Positions 24,838-34,428 of a stretch of DNA of 50,576 nt are shown here, in pieces. The stretch's first letter is position 1, and the number at the start of each line of letters is the position of its first letter. The translations under genes and the position numbers were made by a program. The notes beneath the pieces were generated by a model. It made no database searches. It was not told the origin of the DNA and saw only the letters and a program-made list of their open reading frames with translations. The stretch is taken from assembly GCA_002490775.1 (NCBI GenBank), contig DKUR01000045.1, positions 1 through 50,576 of the forward strand, in the 5' to 3' direction. Source of the stretch: Lachnospiraceae bacterium UBA7199 (GTDB lineage: Bacteria; Bacillota; Clostridia; Lachnospirales; Lachnospiraceae).

Positions 24838-26232
24838 ATGATCAAAAAAGTACTGAATTATATAAATCAATATGAAATGATTAAGCCGGAAGATAACATA
24901 GTAGCCGGAGTATCAGGGGGCGCAGATTCTGTCTGCCTCCTTTTTGTGCTGTTGGAGATCAGAAAACAAATCCCCTTTACGTTAAAAGTTGTGCATGTAA
25001 ATCATGGCATTCGTAAAGAGGCGGCTGAAGATGCCGATTTTGTAAGAAAGCTGTGCATGGAAAAAGATATTCCTTTTAAGCTGGTGAAAAAAAATGTAAA
25101 GGAAAGTGCAAAGCGGAATGGCCTGTCTGAGGAAGAAGAGGGGCGGCGTATCCGATATGAAGCATTTGAAAGCGAACTTTTACCGGAAGGAGGAAAGATC
25201 GCAGTAGCCCATAACAGCAATGACCGGGCAGAGACTATGCTATTTCATATTTTTCGTGGTACTGGGCTTACAGGTATTAGCGGTATCCGCCCAGTCAATG
25301 GGAAAGTAATCCGGCCTCTTTTATGCCTGAAACGAAACGAGATAGAAAATTGGCTGATGAAAAGAAAAATACCTTTTTGCACTGACAGTACAAATGCGCA
25401 GGACGATTATACCAGGAACCGCATCAGGCACCATATTTTAGCATATGCTGAAAGAGAGGTCTGTCAGGGTGCTGTGGGTAATATGAACCGGGCGGCGGAT
25501 CAACTGCTTGAAGCAGAGGAGTTTGTGGCAAGGCAGACAAAAGCAGCGGTAATAAAATGCACACAAACAACTCAGGATGGAATAGTAATCAAAATACCAG
25601 AATTTCTTGAAGAAGATGCATATCTGCGCAGCCGTATTTTGCTTTCCTGTATAGAACAGACCGCAGGCTGTAGAAAGGATATTACAGCAGCACACATAAG
25701 GAGCATTGGAGAACTTTTTGAAGGGACAGGAAGTAAGGAGATTCACCTTCCTTACCACATTACGGTTTATAAAAAATATGATATGGGAATGATTAAAAGA
25801 GAAGAGGCGCTTCGGGGAGGAAGTCTATGTGAGAAAGAAAGAAAAGAGATTTATTATGTGACGTTACCTTCAGTTATAGAGGTGGAAGGGCTTGGAAGAG
25901 TAGAATTCACAATATTTTCACAAACAGATTCTCAAAATATTCCAGAAAAAACATATACGAAATGGTTTGATTATGATAAAATAACTTCGTCTGTAATGTT
26001 GCGTACAAGAAAAGAGGGAGATTTTTTAACAATAAACAAGAAAATGGGACACAAGTCTTTGCAGGATTATTTTGTGAATGAAAAAATTCCTAAAGAGGAA
26101 AGAAACAAGATATATTTGCTTGCAGAAGGCTCGCATATCATCTGGATACCAGGATTGCGGATCAGTGAGTACTATAAGGTACAGGAAAACACTCAGAGAA
26201 TTTTACAGGTATGTATTTTAGATAAAGATTAA
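24838..26232 (+). CDS. tilS: tRNA(Ile)-lysidine synthase TilS
   Basis: Attaches lysine to C34 of the CAU-anticodon tRNA-Ile so that it reads AUA. The N-terminal PP-loop SGGADSVCLLF is near residues 26-36, with HVNHGIRKEA and AHNSNDRAETMLFHIFRGTGL following. The C-terminal substrate-binding domains end in MLRTRKEGDFL and HKSLQDYFVNEKIPKEER. At 464 residues it is full length. No ribosome site is visible before the ATG, and the promoter position predicts a leaderless message. It lies between spoIIE and hpt as in other Bacillota. Confidence 0.93.
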   Translation: MIKKVLNYINQYEMIKPEDNIVAGVSGGADSVCLLFVLLEIRKQIPFTLKVVHVNHGIRKEAAEDADFVRKLCMEKDIPFKLVKKNVKESAKRNGLSEEEEGRRIRYEAFESELLPEGGKIAVAHNSNDRAETMLFHIFRGTGLTGISGIRPVNGKVIRPLLCLKRNEIENWLMKRKIPFCTDSTNAQDDYTRNRIRHHILAYAEREVCQGAVGNMNRAADQLLEAEEFVARQTKAAVIKCTQTTQDGIVIKIPEFLEEDAYLRSRILLSCIEQTAGCRKDITAAHIRSIGELFEGTGSKEIHLPYHITVYKKYDMGMIKREEALRGGSLCEKERKEIYYVTLPSVIEVEGLGRVEFTIFSQTDSQNIPEKTYTKWFDYDKITSSVMLRTRKEGDFLTINKKMGHKSLQDYFVNEKIPKEERNKIYLLAEGSHIIWIPGLRISEYYKVQENTQRILQVCILDKD

Positions 26233-26254
26233 AGTAACGAAAGGAGCTGTGAAA

Positions 26255-26779
26255 ATGGCTGAAAAAATTAAGGTTTTGCTTTCCGAAGAGGAAGTAGATG
26301 CTAAGATTAAACAGATTGGAGAGCAAATCAGTAAAGACTATGAGGGGCGTCAGGTTCATTTGGTATGTGTTTTAAAAGGCGGCAGTTTTTTTATGTGTGA
26401 ACTGGCAAAAAGGATAACTGTGCCGGTTTCCCTGGATTTTATGTCAGTTTCCAGTTATGGAAGTGATACAAAGTCCAGCGGAGTGGTCAGGATTGTAAAG
26501 GATCTTGACGAGCCTTTAAAAGGCAAGGATGTGATTGTAATAGAGGATATTGTGGATTCCGGGCATACCTTAAGCTATCTTCTTGAAATGCTTAAGAATA
26601 GGGAACCGGCAAGCTTAAGGCTTTGTACTTTATTGGATAAGCCGGATCGGCGAGTTGCAGATGTGCATGTGGATTATACTGGTTTTCAAATCCCTGATGA
26701 GTTTGTGGTGGGATATGGTCTGGATTATGATCAGAAATATAGAAATCTTCCCTATATTGGGGTAGTAGAATTTGAGTAA
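26255..26779 (+). CDS. hpt: Hypoxanthine phosphoribosyltransferase
   Basis: Purine salvage enzyme that joins hypoxanthine (and usually guanine) to PRPP. The PRPP-binding loop VIVIEDIVDSGHTL is near residues 92-105, with both acids present. The LKGGSFFM loop and SVSSYGSDTKSSG flexible loop are also intact. It is 174 residues, normal length. The ATG at 26255 has AAGGAG 8 bases upstream. The order tilS-hpt-ftsH is conserved in Bacillota. Confidence 0.94.
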   Translation: MAEKIKVLLSEEEVDAKIKQIGEQISKDYEGRQVHLVCVLKGGSFFMCELAKRITVPVSLDFMSVSSYGSDTKSSGVVRIVKDLDEPLKGKDVIVIEDIVDSGHTLSYLLEMLKNREPASLRLCTLLDKPDRRVADVHVDYTGFQIPDEFVVGYGLDYDQKYRNLPYIGVVEFE

Positions 26780-26822
26780 AGAAAGATAGGGCCGGATCAT
26801 TCCGGCAGGAGAGGTAAAAATT

Positions 26823-28661
26823 TTGAATAAGAGAAGTAGAGGTTATAATGCATATTTTGTGCTTGTACTGCTTTTACTGGCATTGTTGATTATACCAAGT
26901 CTTTTGGATGGAGGCCGGGTAGAGTATACCAGAGGAGAGCTGATCAGAGATTTAGAGGCAGGCAGGGTAGTATATGCAAGCATTTCTCCCAGCAGGGAAA
27001 CACCTACAGGAGAAGTTGATTTTGTTTTAAGTGATGGACCAGGCAAAACACTATATGTAACAGATGTATCAGAAATAGAACAGCTCCTGATTTCTTACGG
27101 ACTGGATCCGGATGTTAAGAAAGTGCAGGAGGAAAGCTGGTTTTTAACTAGTGTGTTTCCAGTACTTCTTGCCATTATCGTTATGGTGTTTTTCTTTGTA
27201 ATGATGAACAGCCAGAGTTCAGGCGGTAACAGCAAGATGATGAACTTTGGAAAAAGCAGGGCAAAGCTTTCTATGGGAGACGGAAAGATTACCTTAAAGG
27301 ATGTAGCTGGTCTTAAGGAAGAAAAGGAAGAACTGGAAGAAATCGTGGAATTTTTAAAGGAGCCTGCCAAATTTACCAAAGTAGGTGCCAGAATTCCCAA
27401 AGGTGTGCTTTTAGAAGGAGCGCCTGGTACAGGTAAAACGCTGCTGGCAAAGGCGATTGCAGGAGAAGCAGGAGTGCCTTTTTTTAGCATTTCAGGATCA
27501 GATTTTGTTGAGATGTTTGTGGGTGTGGGTGCATCCAGAGTACGCGATTTGTTCGAAGAAGCAAAAAGGCATTCACCCTGTATTGTATTTATAGATGAGA
27601 TTGATGCTGTAGCAAGACGCCGGGGAACCGGTATGGGCGGTGGTCATGATGAAAGAGAACAGACCTTGAATCAGCTCCTTGTGGAGATGGATGGTTTTGG
27701 CGTAAATGAAGGCATTATTGTAATGGCAGCTACCAACCGGGTAGATATTTTAGATCCTGCTATTATGCGTCCTGGGCGTTTTGATAGAAAAATCAGTGTA
27801 AACAGGCCGGATGTGGGAGGCCGGGAAGATATTCTTAAGGTACATGCAAAGAATAAGCCTCTTGCAGAGGATGTTGACTTAAAACAGATTGCTCAGACAA
27901 CAGCCGGATTTACCGGAGCAGATTTAGAGAACCTTTTAAATGAGGCTTCCATTGCAGCCGCCAAGGAAAACAGAAGTTATGTGATTCAGGAGGATATTAA
28001 AAAATCTTTCATCAAGGTGGGAATTGGAGCCGAAAAGAAAAGCCGTATTATTACAGAGAAGGAAAAGAAAATTACTGCCTACCATGAAGCAGGGCATGCG
28101 ATTTTGTTCCATGTACTGCCTGATGTAGGGCCTGTCTATACTGTATCCATTATTCCTACAGGATTAGGAGCAGCAGGTTATACGATGCCCCTTCCTGAAA
28201 ATGATGATATGTTTATCACGAAGGGCAAGATGCTGCAGGATATTATGGTATCTTTGGGTGGAAGAATTGCCGAAGAAATTATTTTTGGTGATATTACCAC
28301 TGGGGCATCCAGCGATATTAAGAAGGCAACCAAAGCGGCCAGGGATATGGTGACAAGGTATGGTATGTCTGAAAATATTGGTGTGATAAATTATAACAGT
28401 GATGATGATGAAGTATTTATTGGCAGGGATCTTGCTCATACCAAGAGTCATAGTGAATTGGTTTCTGGTGAGATAGATAGGGAAGTAAAGAAAATCATTG
28501 ACGATTGTTATAAAAAGGCAAAAGCAATTATTTTAGAGCATATGGAGATTCTTCATAAGTGCGCACAGGAACTTCTTAAGAAGGAAAAAATTGGAAGAGA
28601 TGAGTTTGAAGCGTTATTTGAACAGAAGGACACGTCTCCGGAAGCGTTTTTCAATGAGTAA
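26823..28661 (+). CDS. ftsH: ATP-dependent zinc metalloprotease FtsH
   Basis: Membrane-anchored AAA protease that degrades misfolded membrane and regulatory proteins. Two membrane helices near residues 10-28 and 115-135 flank a small extracytoplasmic domain. The AAA module has Walker A GAPGTGKT (about 199-206), Walker B IVFIDEIDAV and the second region of homology RPGRFDR. The zinc-binding HEAGH is near 421-425. Length 612 is typical. The start is TTG with AGGAGAGG upstream. Confidence 0.96.
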   Translation: MNKRSRGYNAYFVLVLLLLALLIIPSLLDGGRVEYTRGELIRDLEAGRVVYASISPSRETPTGEVDFVLSDGPGKTLYVTDVSEIEQLLISYGLDPDVKKVQEESWFLTSVFPVLLAIIVMVFFFVMMNSQSSGGNSKMMNFGKSRAKLSMGDGKITLKDVAGLKEEKEELEEIVEFLKEPAKFTKVGARIPKGVLLEGAPGTGKTLLAKAIAGEAGVPFFSISGSDFVEMFVGVGASRVRDLFEEAKRHSPCIVFIDEIDAVARRRGTGMGGGHDEREQTLNQLLVEMDGFGVNEGIIVMAATNRVDILDPAIMRPGRFDRKISVNRPDVGGREDILKVHAKNKPLAEDVDLKQIAQTTAGFTGADLENLLNEASIAAAKENRSYVIQEDIKKSFIKVGIGAEKKSRIITEKEKKITAYHEAGHAILFHVLPDVGPVYTVSIIPTGLGAAGYTMPLPENDDMFITKGKMLQDIMVSLGGRIAEEIIFGDITTGASSDIKKATKAARDMVTRYGMSENIGVINYNSDDDEVFIGRDLAHTKSHSELVSGEIDREVKKIIDDCYKKAKAIILEHMEILHKCAQELLKKEKIGRDEFEALFEQKDTSPEAFFNE

Positions 28662-28820
28662 TTGTATATATTGCACAAAAATAAGAGATAAAAATTGTAA
28701 TATTTATGAATCGTGAGTATTTACGCAAAATGGGGTGTATGCTATTATACTACTTGTAACCCCCCCAATACATTATATAGTTTTTTGCTATACCCCATAA
28801 GAAAGAAATACCTTCTCTAA

Positions 28821-28850
28821 AAAGGACAGTAACGTGTTACTGTCTTTTTT
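28821..28850 (+). terminator. Terminator between ftsH and the GH13 gene
   Basis: ACAGTAAC (28826-28833) pairs with GTTACTGT (28836-28843), extended by A/T pairs and followed by TTTTTT. It probably ends the long hup-to-ftsH block. Confidence 0.9.
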
Positions 28851-28934
28851 ACTGCCCAGAATATCTTGATAAAGTATTGGGGATAGTATAAGATAGACAT
28901 GAGTTGTATTTTATGGAAACGGAGTAAATTACAT

Positions 28935-31031
28935 ATGGATTTTGATCGATTAATAAAAGCAGAACAGAACAGTCAGTATATAGCAAACATGCGGCCTGTT
29001 TTTAATCGAAAAGCTTTGTTTAGTGACACTACGGAAGATTACTTGTCTCCTGCTGAGCCAAATCCTTATTCAAAGGTTACAATCAGATTTCGTTCGGCGG
29101 CTAATAATATTGACAGGGTAATTATGATTAGCCACAAAGAGCGGTATTTTATGAAAAAGGAAAGCCATGATGAATACTTTGACTATTTTGCGTGCGAGGC
29201 AGAGTTAGGTACAGAAGAATTTTCTTATTATTTTGAAGTCAGAGTAGGTAAAATTACCTGCCTTTATGATATTCGAGGTGTAGTGAGCGAGACATCGCCT
29301 GAATATGCATTTCGGATAATTCCTGGATTTAAGACACCCAAGTGGGCAAAGGGTGCTGTAATGTACCAGATTTATGTGGACCGCTTTTATAATGGTGATC
29401 CTTCCAATGATGTGCTTACCTCCGAGTATGAGTATATTGGCGATAAGACAGTGAAAGTGGAAGATTGGAATAAATATCCTGCCGCTATGGGAGTCAGAGA
29501 GTTTTATGGCGGAGATTTGCAGGGAGTATTGGACAAAATGGATTATCTGCAGGATTTAGGAATTGATGTAATTTATTTTAATCCTCTATTTGTTTCTCCT
29601 TCCAATCATAAATATGACATTCAGGATTATGATAATATTGATCCACACTTTGGAAAAATCGTAAGTGATGAGGGCGAACTGCTTCCTCATAATCAGAAAG
29701 AAAATAGATTTGCGTCAAGGTACATTGACCGGGTGACGAATAAAAAGAATTTAGATGCCAGTAATGAGTTGTTTGCAAGGGTAGTGGAAGAAGCACACAG
29801 AAGGGGCATGAAGGTCATATTAGATGGTGTGTTTAATCACTGTGGCTCATTTAATAAATGGATGGACAGAGAAAGAATTTATGAAAATGCAGAAGGCTAC
29901 GAAAAGGGAGCATACATTTGTAAAGAAAGCCCATATTCTGATTATTTTCTGTTTCATGATGAGGGGGCATGGCCCTATAACACAACCTATGATGGCTGGT
30001 GGGGACATGATACTCTTCCTAAATTAAATTATGAAAAATCAAAAGATCTTTTTGATTATGTGATGCATATAGCTGCCAAGTGGGTATCGCCGCCTTATAA
30101 TGTGGATGGCTGGCGTCTGGATGTGGCGGCAGATTTAGGGCAAACGCCTGGGTTTAATCATTATTTTTGGAAGGTATTTCGGAAGGCGGTCAGAAATGCA
30201 AATCCCGATGCAATTGTGCTGGCAGAACATTATGGAAGCCCAAAGAGCTGGCTGAATGGCAAAGAATGGGATACGGTAATGAATTATGATGCATTTATGG
30301 AACCGATCACCTGGTTTCTTACTGGTATGCAGAAGCACAGTGACGATTACAGGGAAGATATGTATGGAAATGCTGACAGCTTTGTTGGCGCAATGCTTCA
30401 TCACATGGCAAGTTTTACTACCCCATCACTTCAGATTGCCATGAATGAGCTGTCTAATCATGATCACTCCAGATTTCTTACCAGAACCAGCCGAAAGGTA
30501 GGCAGAACCAATACGTTAGGTGCATATGCAGCGGACGAAGGCGTTAATAAAGCAGTCATGCGTGAAGCAGTGGTTATGCAGATGACATGGCCGGGAGCGC
30601 CTACCATTTATTATGGCGATGAGGCGGGTGTCTGTGGGTTTACTGATCCTGATAACAGAAGAACTTATCCTTGGGGACATGAAGATTTAGAACTGATACA
30701 GTTTCATAAAGAAATGATTCGTATTCATAAGGAAAATCAAGAACTTTTAACAGGTTCACTTAAATTTGTGGATAAGGATTATAATATTATCAGCTACGGA
30801 AGATTTAATAGAAAATCTGCAATTGTGGTAGTGATAAATAATAATCATCATGAAATAGTGAGAGAACTGACCATTTGGCATTTGGGGATTCCTAAGGAGA
30901 GTATAGTAAGGAGTTTAATTCTAACTACAGCAGAAGGTTTTTCCACACAGTCACGTGAGTATCCGGTTATCTCAGGGAAAATTACATTGAATCTTCCTAA
31001 GACTTCAGCGATTGTGCTTAAGTATGAGTAA
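28935..31031 (+). CDS. GH13 alpha-glucan hydrolase, neopullulanase / cyclomaltodextrinase-like
   Basis: Cytoplasmic alpha-amylase-family enzyme acting on alpha-1,4-glucans, cyclodextrins or pullulan-derived oligosaccharides. An N-terminal beta-domain (residues about 25-130) resembles the CBM34 domain of neopullulanases. The TIM barrel carries the catalytic Asp in GWRLDVAAD (about 395), the Glu in VLAEHYG (about 430) and the Asp in NELSNHDHS (about 508). DGVFNHCG is the first conserved region. There is no signal peptide. The ATG at 28935 has GGAG 10 bases upstream; the in-frame ATG at 28899 lacks one. It is bordered by terminators on both sides. Confidence 0.9.
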   Translation: MDFDRLIKAEQNSQYIANMRPVFNRKALFSDTTEDYLSPAEPNPYSKVTIRFRSAANNIDRVIMISHKERYFMKKESHDEYFDYFACEAELGTEEFSYYFEVRVGKITCLYDIRGVVSETSPEYAFRIIPGFKTPKWAKGAVMYQIYVDRFYNGDPSNDVLTSEYEYIGDKTVKVEDWNKYPAAMGVREFYGGDLQGVLDKMDYLQDLGIDVIYFNPLFVSPSNHKYDIQDYDNIDPHFGKIVSDEGELLPHNQKENRFASRYIDRVTNKKNLDASNELFARVVEEAHRRGMKVILDGVFNHCGSFNKWMDRERIYENAEGYEKGAYICKESPYSDYFLFHDEGAWPYNTTYDGWWGHDTLPKLNYEKSKDLFDYVMHIAAKWVSPPYNVDGWRLDVAADLGQTPGFNHYFWKVFRKAVRNANPDAIVLAEHYGSPKSWLNGKEWDTVMNYDAFMEPITWFLTGMQKHSDDYREDMYGNADSFVGAMLHHMASFTTPSLQIAMNELSNHDHSRFLTRTSRKVGRTNTLGAYAADEGVNKAVMREAVVMQMTWPGAPTIYYGDEAGVCGFTDPDNRRTYPWGHEDLELIQFHKEMIRIHKENQELLTGSLKFVDKDYNIISYGRFNRKSAIVVVINNNHHEIVRELTIWHLGIPKESIVRSLILTTAEGFSTQSREYPVISGKITLNLPKTSAIVLKYE

Positions 31032-31058
31032 TCATATATTTCATAAATAAACATTATG

Positions 31059-31107
31059 TTTCCTTTGTTTTTTGTCCTTATGGATAAATTACAAGGGAAA
31101 TTTTTTT
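31059..31107 (+). terminator. Terminator after the GH13 gene
   Basis: TTTCCTTTGT (31059-31068) pairs with ACAAGGGAAA (31091-31100), with one T-G pair, followed by T7. Confidence 0.85.
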
Positions 31108-31197
31108 ATGCAGCAATTGTTTTGAAATAAAGGAGCTTGGAATGTATAACAAAGAGAGAGGTACTTAAATAAATTGGTAGTATTTTATAAAAAGTGG

Positions 31198-31287
31198 AAA
31201 CTAAGTTTGTGTAAATAGTTTCTATAAAAATTTTTTCCAGTATGCTACAATATAGGAAACTGAAAATTAAAATATAGTTTCCTATAT
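31198..31287 (+). promoter_or_regulatory. Candidate TetR operators and promoter of the galactoside operon
   Basis: A perfect 12-bp inverted repeat, ATATAGGAAACT (31250-31261) and AGTTTCCTATAT (31276-31287), is separated by 14 bases. Its left arm starts within the -10-like TACAAT (31245-31250). Upstream are the palindrome AAACTAAGTTT (31198-31208) and a lone AGTTTCTATA (31217-31226). The shared AGTTTC core suggests repeated binding sites for the regulator encoded next. Confidence 0.65.
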
Positions 31288-31324
31288 GAAAAATATAACT
31301 TATAAAGTATAAAGAGGTATAAGG

Positions 31325-31888
31325 TTGAATTTAAAAATAATTATTTTGGAAGGAACTTTACAGGCATTCCGGCAGAAGGGATTAAAATTTACTATGGATG
31401 ACATTGCCAGGCTTCTTGGAATGAGCAAAAAAACCATTTATACGGTTTTTCGGGATAAAGATGCATTGTTTTTGGCGATGGTGGATTACTTGTTTGATTC
31501 GATTAAGGAATGTGAAAGGCAGATAGTGGAAGATGCTTCTCTGACCACAATAGAAAAAATACGTGCCATTCTTGGGGTTATGCCGGATGTATACAAGGAT
31601 ATAGATTTCAGGCAGCTCTATACATTAAAAGAAAAATATCCGGCAATTTATGCACAGTTGGAAATGCGTCTGGAAACAGGATGGGAATCCACTATTCAAC
31701 TATTAGAAAAAGGGATGGAGGAAGGAGTGGTTCGTCCTGTTAAAATTCCAATATTAAAGACAATGCTGGAAGCAACTTTGGAAGAATTTTTTCAGAGAGA
31801 TATTTTACTTTGTCATCAAATATCCTATACGGAAGCTTTGGAAGAAGTGGTGGGAATTTTGATGGATGGAATTGCAGTACATAATTGA
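31325..31888 (+). CDS. TetR-family transcriptional regulator
   Basis: DNA-binding repressor of 187 residues. The N-terminal helix-turn-helix reads FTMDDIARLLGMSKKTIYTVF near residues 21-41, split here for length; the rest is an all-helical ligand-binding domain with no recognised ligand. The start is TTG with GAGGTATAAGG upstream. It lies first in a run with GH2, GPH symporter and GH36 genes, and repeated palindromes lie just upstream, so it probably controls this operon and itself. The inducer is likely a galactoside, but this is inference. Confidence 0.85.
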   Translation: MNLKIIILEGTLQAFRQKGLKFTMDDIARLLGMSKKTIYTVFRDKDALFLAMVDYLFDSIKECERQIVEDASLTTIEKIRAILGVMPDVYKDIDFRQLYTLKEKYPAIYAQLEMRLETGWESTIQLLEKGMEEGVVRPVKIPILKTMLEATLEEFFQRDILLCHQISYTEALEEVVGILMDGIAVHN

Positions 31889-31920
31889 AGTGAGCGATAG
31901 AATAATTCAGGGAGATGGAT

Positions 31921-34353
31921 ATGGGAACAAAATGCAGAGAACGTATTTATTTAAACGATGGCTGGCGGTTTAGTAAAAAATACAGCGGAGAAATGTTAAA
32001 ACCAGATTTTAATGATGAGAATATGGAAGAGGTCAGGCTGCCGCATACCTGTCAGGAAGTGCCTTATCATTATTTTGATGAACAGATTTATCAGATGGTA
32101 TGCATTTACCGCAGGAAAATTGAAGTGCCGGAACGCTTAAAGGGAAAGAGTGTGGTACTTACTTTAGAGGGGGCTGCCCATGAAAGTGAAGTATTTCTAA
32201 ATGGGGAAAAGGTTGGGGAGCACCATTGCGGCTATACGGCTTTTTCTATAGATTTAAGTAAAAAACTGCTTTATGAGCAGGAAAATGTGCTGGCAGTGAA
32301 GGTAGACAGCAGAGAAAGTTTAAATATTCCTCCATTTGGATTTGTGATCGATTACATGACTTATGGAGGCATCTACAGAGATGTTTATTTAGAAGTCAGG
32401 AATGAAACACATCTACAGGATGTGTTTCTGGCTTCGGAGATAAAAAGAGATACTGCAAATGATTCAGCAGCGTTGATTTCACAGATCCAGATAGCGGGGG
32501 AACAGGATGAACTTATCCTGCGTCAGTTTATTAGGAAGAAAGGTCAGGAAAGCTACAGACTGTTGGGGGAAATGCAGGTCAGTGCCGGACAGAAGGAAGC
32601 AAAGTTGAAATGGGAAGCCGGTAAGATAGAGCTTTGGGACATTGTGAATCCGGTGTTGTATGAAGTGAAAACAGAACTGACAAAGCAGGATGTAGTACTG
32701 GATGAAATCGTCACATGCTTTGGATTCCGAAAAGCAGAGTTTTTAAAGGATGGGTTTTATTTAAATGACCGTAAGGTTAAGATTCGTGGTTTGAACCGCC
32801 ATCAAAGCTATCCTTATGTAGGATATGCAATGCCTAAATCCATGCAGTGTATGGATGCAGATATTTTAAAATATGAACTTGGTGTAAATGCAGTACGGAC
32901 ATCACATTATCCCCAGTCTCATTATTTTTTGGAAAGATGTGATGAAATAGGTCTTTTAGTGTTTACGGAAATACCCGGATGGCAGCATATCGGGAATGAA
33001 GAATGGAAAAGGCAGGCAGTGGAAAATACCAGAGATATGGTACAGCAGTATCGGAACCATGCTTCTATCATTTTATGGGGCGTGCGTATTAATGAGTCCC
33101 AGGATGATGATGAATTTTATGAGAGAACGAATGCTGTAGCAAGAGCCTTAGATCCCTACAGGCCCACAGGGGGAGTCAGAGCTCATCAAAAGAGCAGCTT
33201 TCTGGAGGATGTATATACGTATAATGATTTTTCCCATGACGGTGAGGCGAAAGGATGCCTCCCCAAGAAAAAAGTTACGCCTGACATGGAAAGAGCATAT
33301 CTGGTCAGTGAATATAACGGACATATGTATCCTGCCAAAGTTTTTGACTGGGAGGAACACAGGGCTGAGCAGGCAATCCGTCATGCCAATGTTTTAAATG
33401 CCATAGCAGGCGAGGAAGATATTTCAGGCAGCTTTGGCTGGTGCATGACGGACTATAATACTCATAAAGATTTCGGAAGTGGAGACAGGATTTGTTATCA
33501 TGGAGTAATGGATATGTTTAGGAATCCGAAGCTGGCAGCCGACGTTTACGCCTGTCAGCAGGAGGAAAGACCGGTTCTATCTGTTAGTTCCACTATGGAT
33601 ATTGGAGAGCATCCAGGAGGCAGCAGAGGAAAAATATGGATATTTACAAATGCGGACAGGGTTCGCATGTATAAAAATGGCAGGCTCCTTAAGGAATATG
33701 GTAAGGAAAATTCTGACTACCCGCATTTACTTCATGGGGCGATTTTGATAGATGACTTTATTGGGGATGCCATCATTAAGGAAGAACATTTTGAGAAAAA
33801 ACTGGCGGAAGAGATTACAGAAGCATTAAATCTGACTGCCCTGCATGGACTTTCCCATATGCCTAAAAAAGTATATCTGACAGCACTAAAAATGGTACTA
33901 ATACATCACATGAAGCCTTCAGAGGCAGTCCGCCTTTTTACACAGTATATTGGCGATTGGGGAGGAGCATCCACAGAGTACCGGTTTGAAGGGATAAAAG
34001 ATGGAAAAGTGGTAAAGACAGTAATCAAAAAGCCAATGACACAGATGCAGCTTTGGGCGGAAGCAGATCACACAGAGCTGATGGAGGAGAACTCCTATGA
34101 TGTGGCGGCAGTTAGAATTCGTATGTTGGATGAAAATGGAAATCTGCTGAATTTCTTTCAGGAACCGATCATGCTGAAAACAGAAGGTCCTGTAAATTTA
34201 ATTGGAGGAGAAATAATAGCATTCAAGGGCGGTATGGCAGGAACCTATTTAAAAACAACGGGTGAAGAAGGCAGAGCGGCACTAATTATAAACAGTGGGC
34301 AGGCAGAGGGGATCAGGCTGGAATTTACAGTGAAAATTCCAAGTAACGATTAA
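31921..34353 (+). CDS. GH2 beta-galactosidase-like glycoside hydrolase
   Basis: Cytoplasmic glycoside hydrolase family 2 enzyme, probably a beta-galactosidase given its neighbours. Two N-terminal beta domains (residues 1-265) are followed by the TIM barrel, beginning near DRKVKIRGLNRHQSYPYVG. The acid/base Glu is in WGVRINES (about 392) and the nucleophile Glu in LVSEYNG (about 463). An extra C-terminal beta region reaches residue 810. There is no signal peptide. The ATG at 31921 has GGGAG 6 bases upstream. It is 32 bases after the TetR gene. Confidence 0.87.
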   Translation: MGTKCRERIYLNDGWRFSKKYSGEMLKPDFNDENMEEVRLPHTCQEVPYHYFDEQIYQMVCIYRRKIEVPERLKGKSVVLTLEGAAHESEVFLNGEKVGEHHCGYTAFSIDLSKKLLYEQENVLAVKVDSRESLNIPPFGFVIDYMTYGGIYRDVYLEVRNETHLQDVFLASEIKRDTANDSAALISQIQIAGEQDELILRQFIRKKGQESYRLLGEMQVSAGQKEAKLKWEAGKIELWDIVNPVLYEVKTELTKQDVVLDEIVTCFGFRKAEFLKDGFYLNDRKVKIRGLNRHQSYPYVGYAMPKSMQCMDADILKYELGVNAVRTSHYPQSHYFLERCDEIGLLVFTEIPGWQHIGNEEWKRQAVENTRDMVQQYRNHASIILWGVRINESQDDDEFYERTNAVARALDPYRPTGGVRAHQKSSFLEDVYTYNDFSHDGEAKGCLPKKKVTPDMERAYLVSEYNGHMYPAKVFDWEEHRAEQAIRHANVLNAIAGEEDISGSFGWCMTDYNTHKDFGSGDRICYHGVMDMFRNPKLAADVYACQQEERPVLSVSSTMDIGEHPGGSRGKIWIFTNADRVRMYKNGRLLKEYGKENSDYPHLLHGAILIDDFIGDAIIKEEHFEKKLAEEITEALNLTALHGLSHMPKKVYLTALKMVLIHHMKPSEAVRLFTQYIGDWGGASTEYRFEGIKDGKVVKTVIKKPMTQMQLWAEADHTELMEENSYDVAAVRIRMLDENGNLLNFFQEPIMLKTEGPVNLIGGEIIAFKGGMAGTYLKTTGEEGRAALIINSGQAEGIRLEFTVKIPSND

Positions 34354-34428
34354 ACAAATCATCAGGATAACTGGTTTTTCTGCGGGGAAGCAAAGCACCA
34401 TAGAAAGATTTAAGGAAGGAGAAGGAAA

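Noticed and set aside
28899..28934. Earlier ATG for the GH13 enzyme
   Set aside because: There is no ribosome site before 28899, while ATG 28935 has GGAG at a workable distance.
31142..31168. Eight-codon mini-ORF (MYNKERGT) with AAAGGAG upstream
   Set aside because: It is too short to judge and lies between a terminator and the TetR operators; probably chance.
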